Source of the DNA: Actinernus sp. WN-2022
Taxonomy: Eukaryota; Cnidaria; Anthozoa; Actiniaria; Actinernidae
Reading direction: 5' to 3'
Assembly (NCBI GenBank): GCA_030867875.1
Contig: JAOWCC010001606.1
Span: 186,001 to 250,000 of the forward strand
DNA length: 64,000 bases
Below are positions 57,902 to 64,000 of the stretch, one piece after another (the stretch's first letter is position 1; every line of letters begins with the position of its first letter). The notes beneath the pieces are model-generated. The model did no database searches. It saw only the letters and a list, made by a program, of their open reading frames with translations, and had not been told where the DNA came from. A program made the position numbers and the translations under genes.

Positions 57902-58450
57902 GGGCGTGTTCGATCACCGCGGTATCAGTCCGGAATAAGTATAGATGGTATTTTCTCTGTTTAAGGAACCCGAATTTTTAAGGTTCCTGAAAGTACAAAT
58001 TAAAGCGACACTTAGAATTTTTTAGAACGAAACTACTCACGAGTGCACCACCCTTAACTATATATAAAACAATATTTAGCGTTTGGGAAGAATCGAAGCA
58101 AACCCTAACACTGATTTTAAACCAAACCCTAACCTCACTACCTCTCACCACTCCGCCACGAGGGTTTCGCTGCCGATGATCGCTTTTTTAGAACTTTTAT
58201 CATGCTTTTCTCATTGGCATACACTAATTATTACTATTGTATTGTATTGTATTTTTAAACACGGCTGAAAATGATTTGCAATTCAAATATTCGGGTTTCT
58301 TACAACGAGAAAGAACCGCTACTAATGTTTGCTGAAATGTGATATTCAGGATACATTTAGTATTCCATAGACTAAAAATTCCCGATATAACCGATTTGTT
58401 GTGATCATTCTGTGTATTCTTATTCCGGAATACGGTCAATCGAACGCACC
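57902..58450. mobile_element. MITE family A, copy 2, with TTA target duplication
   Basis: The left end GGGCGTGTTCGATCACCG is degenerate; the right end CGGTCAATCGAACGCACC is intact. TTA flanks both (57899-57901 and 58451-58453), as for PIF/Harbinger-like insertions. The right half is homologous to copy 1 at 20398-20622. The extra 320 bp suggests an insertion or a longer family member. Confidence 0.8.
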
Positions 58451-58520
58451 TTAATTACAAAATACAAAAACTGCTCGTGAAAATGCAGGCGTCTACATTT
58501 CGATTGGATATTTGAATGCC

Positions 58521-58727
58521 AATAGACCCTTTCAGCTTGCCTGTTTGTTGCCCCATTGATCAGATCACGTGTCAGTTCTCCAGAGGATTCAGTGCTTTGT
58601 TTTCCGATTATAGAACTTCATACATTTCCTCTTGGGATACAGAAAAACAAAAAGACTTTACTCAAGGGAACAGTTCTAGAGGTGGTCTGAAATGGGACAA
58701 CAAAGAAGCAAGCTGAAAGGGTCTATT
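58521..58727. mobile_element. MITE with about 38 bp TIRs
   Basis: AATAGACCCTTTCAGCTTGC begins the element and GCAAGCTGAAAGGGTCTATT ends it. Similarity extends inward past TTTGTTG to CCCATT. The 21 bp array at 58722-58806 starts at its right end and repeats its last bases. Confidence 0.85.
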
Positions 58728-58806
58728 AACTAGAACTATAAGTATATTAACTAGAACTATAAGTCTATTAACTAGGACTATAAGTCTATTAACTAGAACT
58801 ATAAGT
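58722..58806. repeat. Tandem array, 21 bp unit x 4
   Basis: The unit TCTATTAACTAGAACTATAA plus G is repeated four times, with AT for CT and GG for GA variants. It overlaps the last bases of the adjoining MITE, so it may have grown from the insertion junction. Confidence 0.92.
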
Positions 58807-59074
58807 GAATATCATCCGGTTGTCAATTGTCACACGTTAAATTTAGGCAAAAGGTTGGGTGTGCCATTGTTCAATTAAATTGATTTAAGTGTATTATTGA
58901 AATAGAAACAAAAGGCGAAAGAACCATTGTTCTCTTTTTGGATGCAAAAAGGCGCAATGTTTTTATTAAATCAAAAGACTAACTCAGGCTGAAGCAGAAA
59001 ACTTGAATCGAAGTTATTCCGACTTACAGCACTTTTGAAAAAACAGAAATGAACTTGAATGATCTTATGAACCC

Positions 59075-60311
59075 AGGTTCTGTTCCTACTTAAGTAATCA
59101 CAAGCAGTCTGTTCATGTTGAGGGTCAGTCTTCTTCTAATTATTGTTTGGACTGTGGAGTACCCCAAGGGTCTGTACTTGGACCTGTGCTTTTCTCACTC
59201 TATATAGCACCGTTGTCTGACATTCTGCGTAAGAATAATATGTCGTATCACTTGTACGCTGACGATACCCAGATTTATGCTACGTTTACTTCTGATGATT
59301 CTGCTGATATGATGTTGACTAAGATGCGTATTGAAGAATGTGTGACGGACATTGACGCCTGGATGTCTGCTAATAAGCTGATGCTGAATAAAGACAAAAC
59401 TGAACTCTTAATTATTAGCTCGCGCTTCCGTCCTCGCCCGTTATTTGATTCTCTTAAAGTGGTTGATGAAGTTATTTCCCAATCTGACTCTGTTAGAAAT
59501 ATTGGTGTCTTGCTTGATAACAAGCTTAATATGACTACACATGTCAGTGCTATTTGTAAAGTTTGTTTTTATCATATTCGAAATTTAGCTAAGATCAGGA
59601 AATATCTCTCCTATAGAGATATGGAGATTCTTATTAACGCTTTTATTACGTCCAAACTTGATCACTGCAATGCTCTCTTATATGGTTTGCCTAAATATCT
59701 GTTGCAGAAGATTCAGTATGTACAAAACTCGGCAGCCCGTCTTATCACGTGTACTCGCAAATATATATGACTCGATTACGCCTTGTTTAATTCAGCTACA
59801 CTGGTTACTTGTGGAAAAACGAGTAATATTTAAGATTCTATTGCTCACGTATAAATCCCTCAATGATTTGGCTCCTGTCTATCTTAGTCAATTATTACAC
59901 CGCTATGTTCCTACTAGACAGCTACGCTCTTCTTCTGCCAATAATTTAGTTATCCCTACCTATAAGTTAGAAACTTATGGCTGTCGTGCCTTTTCCGTAG
60001 CTAGCCCCATCCTGTGGAACAGTTTGCCCTATGATATTAAAACTTCTGGCACTATTTCTATTTTTAAATCTAAGCTTAAGACTTATCTTTTTAAATTAGC
60101 TTACAATTTATAAGTATTAATTCATTATTTTGTGTATCCGTTTTGTTAGACTTATTTTAGTATTATTGATTTTAATCACTATTAGCAGCTTTCTTAAACT
60201 TTTTTATTTTTTTATTATTGTTTATATATTTATAGATTCCCATGTAAAGCGCTTAGATCCGTATCTGTATTTGCGCTATATAAATAAAGTTATTGTTATT
60301 ATTATTATTAA
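59075..60311 (+). pseudogene. CR1/L2-like LINE, 5'-truncated RT with frameshift
   Basis: The plus strand starts inside the palm (CSYLSNHKQSVHVEG) and runs through CGVPQGSVLGPVLF and the catalytic YADDTQIYA. Next come DIDAWMSANKLMLNKDKTE, NIGVLLDNKL and ITSKLDHCNALLYGLPKY. A frameshift near 59755 follows, then LIQLHWLLVEKRVIFKILLL, LAPVYLSQLL and the C-terminus at about 60113 (SKLKTYLFKLAYNL). The 3' UTR ends GTAAAGCGC, then TTTGCGCTATATAAATAAAG, then (ATT)n at 60290-60311. The intact catalytic box and single frameshift suggest a fairly recent insertion. It lies just upstream of the first visible exon of the ISXO2-like gene and may sit in an intron of that gene. Confidence 0.9.
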
Positions 60312-60385
60312 AAACAGGACCTATATCCCTGTTGATCGAATAGCTTCAGAGGCGATCACTATTAGCCAACCCCCTCATTTGCAAG

Positions 60386-62998
60386 GAATCATGAACATGA
60401 GACTAGTGGAACGAAACGACCAACACATCGACGGATTTCAGTGGTAAGTATTTATTTCCTATTACTAGCTTATTGATTTAAATCTTGATGGGATATATCT
60501 TTAATGACCAGTATTTTATACGTACTTCAAAGTGTAATGAGAGCAGGTAATCAACCTTTTTGTACGATGAGTGACTACGGTTCTTGTAAAAACTAGGACC
60601 ACCCAAAACAGTAGTGTGGATCTGGCGGGGAAAATAAACACTGATATAATCAACTAAAAGTCGAGTAAGATATGCTAACGCCGTGGGAAGCAAGTAGCAG
60701 CTGATGTTACGACCGCTGACCAGGTTGAAAAGGTTTTTATTTTCCACACGTACAACTGATAATAATACAAACAACTTAATGTGAGGGGTTTGCACAAGTA
60801 GCAGCTGACGTTACGACCGCTGACCAGGTTGAAAGGTTTTTATTTTCCACACGTACAACTGATAATAATACAAACAACTTAATGTGAGGGGTTTGCACAA
60901 GTAGCAGCTGATGTTACGACCGCTGACCAGGTTGAAAAGGTTTTTATTTTCCACACGTACAACTGATAATAATACAAACAACTTAATGTGAGGGGTTTGC
61001 ACAAGTAGCAGCTGATGTTACGACCGCTGACCAGGTTGAAAAGGTTTTTATTTTCCACACGTACAACTGATAATAATACAAACAACTTAATGTGAGGGGT
61101 TTGCACGAGTTAACAACCCTGAAGGGTTAAAGAGATTCCCTCCACGCACTTCAGCTGTAACAAACATGACAGAAATTCATTAAAGTAAAAGTCTTTTCGA
61201 CTTGAAATAACTCAGTAAAATAAATAACCAGATAGCATAGTAATAATAAGAGTAATAGATATAATAATAGTTTATTATAAAATAACCCAGAGGAAACTCG
61301 CGCGCTGATTGGCTGAAAGCCGTGTTTATATGAGAGTCCATAGACATGGAAATTCGCTGGCACGCGATTGTGAATGAAATCAAAATGGCAAACGACAAGG
61401 AAGAATGTCTTCACCAAACGTTGACTTTCAACTGATAATATGATTGTAATCAGCAAAACCAACATATATATTTAACAGAAATACAGCCAACCGACGAAGT
61501 TATCAAATTTGCTAACCATCCCGGCCAAGATATTTTTATTCGCGGATCCAACAAACAAAAGTCAAAACCACTTTTCGTTTAACTTATTTCGTACGGTAAA
61601 ACTAAAACACACAAACGGCTAACAAGTCTAGTTTTTAAACAACCTCCTTATAGACGAATAGAGTGAGGAATCGAGCTAGAGACTAGAGTAGACGAGAGGG
61701 AAAAGCAAGGCAACACTCTTTCAATTTTCTCTCTCTCTCTCTGTCGGGGAATGTTGAAGCAGACGTTTTTAAAATAGAGCCATACACTGACCCAGAGGAC
61801 ACAGAGCATTCCTTCGTTTCTCTCAGTTCTGCCTTGGGGGATTTCCCGCGCTGTGCAAACTCACCGTCGGTCGATTTCTGACGACTGTTACAGTTAGGAG
61901 AATTGATCTTCGATCGTGCGTGCGTAAGATTTTTATCTCGTGTTTTTCCTGTTCGTTATTTTATAAAAGCAATATAACACGCTTTCCATATCTTTGTTCT
62001 CTTATATAAACACTTGGGATATGTTGGGAGAACGCAGAAAAACTTGAAAATCACTCGCCTAGCGGCTCGTGATTTACAAGTTTTTCTTTGTTCTCCCAAC
62101 ATATCCCGCGTGTTTATATAAGAGAACAAAGACATGGAAAGCGTGTTATATTGCTTAAACGAAATATAGAAAATTAAAGGTAAAAACGGAAATATGTCTT
62201 CAAAGATGGTATACTTTACTTATAGCTGTAGTTTTATTAGAAGACGACAAATATTTTTTAAATTCCTTTTTGTAAATAGCAACTTTTGCTGCTCCTTGCG
62301 TCTCTTCATGGTTCTTGGTGAATAATCTTCATTTCTATGAATTCCCTGCCTTGAAGTCGATTTGCAGAGCTTGTCCCCAATTCTTGTACCAGTGCGGTGA
62401 GTACGATCGATTTCGATTATAGCTTCTCGTGGGTCAAATTTAAGTTTCTTCTCCGGAAGTAGCTTTGAAACGTCTTCCTCGATTTGGTATCCCATGTTTC
62501 GCCTGGTTTCTCGGGCAGTCCATCAATCATGATGTTGCTTTTTCTGCTCTGATTTTCAAGATAATCGTAATTGTCATCTAGATTTACTAAATCTTCCTGT
62601 ACGGAGAGAATGTCACTCTAGTTTAATGAATCCTCGCGTTAGATTGCTTGAGCCTGACTTCAAGTCGTCAATTTCCTGTTGCAAAAGCTTGTCTATTTTT
62701 TTGCAGGCGGTGTGTGAGTTGCGGGAAGAAAAGAAGCCTTAGAAAAAATAGTTTCTTCGAAGAATACCCCAAGACAGCTATGGCCGATATCCTCTTAGTG
62801 GTGTACTTTTGGTCCGATGATAACAACCAGAAAAAGACGGCAGGAAAATTGGGAGTTAGTAAGAACTTTGTACCCAAAGTATATCGTCACCTAGAAGATT
62901 TATGTTCCCTTGACATAACTGTAAATCCGTTCATCCCTTTTGGAGGTCCAATGTACGTGGCGAAGTGCGATGAAAGCAAGTTTAACCACAAGCCAAAG
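60386..62998 (+). CDS. ISXO2/Merlin-like DDE transposase-domain gene, first two visible exons
   Basis: Exon A ends at 60443 with donor TG|GTAAGT. Exon B is 62707-62998, with acceptor TTTTTTTGCAG|G and donor AAG|GTAAGT. A begins with MRLVERNDQHIDGFQ in frame from ATG 60391; its true start or acceptor is unclear (a possible AG at 60384-60385). The two join in phase 2 to give a zinc-ribbon-like WRCVSCGKKRSLR, then KNSFFEE, a helix-turn-helix-like GKLGVSKNFVPKVYRHLEDL, and the first catalytic aspartate in CDESKFNHK. This matches the layout of ISXO2-like/IS1595-family domains, related to Merlin transposases. The remaining catalytic residues must lie in exons beyond the window. The earlier CxxC half should be upstream and was not found. 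Clean splice sites and an open frame suggest a functional, possibly domesticated gene. A Merlin transposon is the alternative. Confidence 0.75.
60691..61105. repeat. Tandem array, 104 bp unit x 4, in the ISXO2-like gene intron
   Basis: Units start CAAGTAGCAGCTGATGTTAC at 60691, 60795, 60898 and 61002, and end GTGAGGGGTTTGCA. Copies are nearly identical, differing by one A and one T/C change. The minus-strand ORFs here repeat with the units and are not genes. Confidence 0.95.
61968..62155. mobile_element. Hairpin element with about 85 bp arms
   Basis: The arms carry AGCAATATAACACGCTTTCC, CTTATATAAACAC, TTGGGAGAACGCAGAAAAAC and their complements around a small AGCGGCT centre. It is a foldback MITE inside the intron of the ISXO2-like gene. 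One arm recurs at 53814-53865. Confidence 0.85.
62218..62700 (-). pseudogene. L1-like LINE ORF1p fragment (Transposase_22 type)
   Basis: The minus strand from about 62700 reads a coiled-coil end (KIDKLLQQEIDDLKS), then, after stops, LENQSRKSNIMIDGLPEKPG with a GETW, then a shifted frame with EIDRTHRTGTR and NEDYSPRTMKRRKEQQKLL. This order, coiled coil then an RRM-like domain with DG-P-E and HRTG then a C-terminal domain with NEDYS, is that of L1 ORF1 RNA-binding proteins. Frameshifts and stops make it a relic. It lies antisense in the intron of the ISXO2-like gene and reaches to within a few bases of the exon B acceptor. Confidence 0.75.
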
Positions 62999-63004
62999 GT
63001 AAGT

Positions 63005-64000
63005 ACTAAACCTCACAACTGACATACACCCTAAACATACAACTTGCGAATCAATTTGTTACAAATTTCTAATGACCCGCCATACATAAAATTCAGTACG
63101 AAAATGAAAAATCAATAATCAATAATCAAATAAATCAAGAACAGTGAGCGATAACTTCCATCTCCTTGGCGATAACAATAACGCTTGCAAAACGCTTTTT
63201 CATTCCCGTTTTCCTTTAAAAAAAAGTTTATTTTACGTCGAAGATATAGGAAGCCGTAGCCGGGTATTCCAAGCCAGAGGCTTATATTAAGTAAGTATTC
63301 CGTCGAACTCCAGGATCTAATTGGAAGCGTGTTGGTTTTTGTGGAGGGAGGTAAACCGGACAACCCTTAGAAAAACACTCGGAGCAAGGGGGGGATACCA
63401 ACAAACTCAACTCACATATGGCGCCCGGTCCGGGAATCGAACCTGGGCCACAGATCGAGGTGAGAGGCGAAGCGCTTAACCCTAACCCTTAATTTTATCG
63501 TTCGAATGCCTCCATGCATGCATGCATCGGTCAAGCGTTGGCCAGTTTTGGCGGTGTGCAGAATGTGCTACACTGATTATCACTTGATTTACACCGAGAT
63601 AAATAAAACTATAGGGGTCGAAATATATCGGTTATAGACGAAAATCCAGGAACTTTCGTGGGTGCAAATTTCTTAGGACACAAGACAAAGTGGAGGTTAT
63701 ACTCCAGTTAGCGCATAGCAACTCGTCGTTGTAAAGGACGCTGTAACCGGTCTTTAATACTTTACTCTTGCTACTATCGGACGTTTTGAAGATCTATATA
63801 TTACCATGTTATACTTACACCTATTTCAAAAAGGTTATCCCGAGAAACGCCAAACAACAAGCGATATTTCAAGACCGATCATTCCTAGACCTAAATTGGT
63901 TGTGGTTACTGTCCAACTAAACTATACAATGGCATTCGAGGGAAATCAGTAATATTCGTCTTAAAGTTTTTGATCCGAAAACAAACGAAGTTATCAGACT
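63005..64000. other. Start of the next intron of the ISXO2-like gene, partial
   Basis: After the donor at 62999 no further exon of the transposase-domain gene could be recognised before the window ends. Apart from the SINE, the sequence shows nothing coding. A short ATGCATGCATGC run is at about 63513. Confidence 0.5.
63220..63490 (-). mobile_element. tRNA-derived SINE
   Basis: On the minus strand the head (about 63485-63420) has an A-box-like GGTTAAGCGCTTCGCC and a perfect B box, GGTTCGATTCC, in GCCCAGGTTCGATTCCCGGA. About 200 bp of body follows, ending near an A/T-rich stretch at 63218. The body differs from that of the SINE at 53915-54320. The flanking AACCCTAACCCTTA is short and not a telomere array. 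Confidence 0.75.

Noticed and set aside
60478..61106. Minus-strand ORFs repeating a KLFVLLSVVRVENKN phrase
   Set aside because: They are translations of the 104 bp tandem array.
63420..63490. A functional tRNA gene
   Set aside because: The B box is perfect, but the acceptor stem and proper anticodon arm are not formed and a SINE body follows. It was called as a SINE head.
63476..63492. Telomeric repeat
   Set aside because: Only two AACCCT-like units are present. This is too short and lies inside the SINE head region.

Overview
The window looks like animal nuclear DNA, most probably from a cnidarian and plausibly a stony coral. The visible genes have GT-AG introns. The TRIM-NHL gene, the crowd of CR1/L2-like retrotransposon fragments, the tRNA-derived SINEs, the hairpin MITEs and the Polinton-type relics all fit. 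The species cannot be fixed from the sequence alone. Host coding DNA is sparse: one complete gene and one gene that runs off the right edge. Most of the rest is mobile-element debris and tandem repeats.

Left part (1-21 kb). A 5'-truncated LINE reverse transcriptase (minus strand) and two inverted-repeat MITEs come first. A 1.53 kb element with long terminal inverted repeats and a possible TGA target duplication follows at 4897-6428, then an 11-copy 46 bp minisatellite. The main host gene is a two-exon TRIM2/3/71-like RING, B-box, coiled-coil, filamin, NHL protein on the minus strand (17357 down to 8215). Its 6.9 kb intron is full of MITEs. The splice junction, phase and total length all agree. 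From 17.4 to 21.2 kb there are hairpin elements and one unrecognised 178-codon ORF.

Middle part (21-36 kb) is a nest of elements. Relics of a Polinton/Maverick-type element are present: a chromodomain-type integrase end at 21.5-21.8 kb, and a protein-primed family B DNA polymerase in two pieces at 23.8-24.5 and 32.0-32.7 kb. Between the two polymerase pieces lie LTR-retrotransposon integrase sequence (minus), a 3748 bp inverted-repeat element with TTAA target duplication inside that integrase, a LINE (minus) abutting the integrase, and a gag start on the opposite strand. Removing the TTAA element with one TTAA copy puts the integrase frame exactly back in phase. The TTAA element carries its own satellite array of about 117 bp units. 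A further LINE with an endonuclease domain and an internally deleted reverse transcriptase lies at 33-35 kb.

Right part (35-64 kb). There are several tandem arrays: 26 bp, about 103 bp, 18 bp, a 221 bp satellite, another 26 bp and 104 bp. A 194 bp TATA-containing segment occurs as two copies that read as identical 16.1 kb apart. tRNA-derived SINEs occur, and one has a 3' end resembling the local LINEs. A MITE with TA target duplication sits inside another repeat. At 60.4-63.0 kb two spliced exons encode the start of an ISXO2/Merlin-type DDE transposase-domain protein, which continues past the window. The intron between them holds a 104 bp tandem array, a hairpin element and an antisense L1-like ORF1 fragment that abuts the splice acceptor.

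Only the TRIM-NHL gene and perhaps the ISXO2-like gene look functional. The transposon genes all carry stops, frameshifts or truncations.
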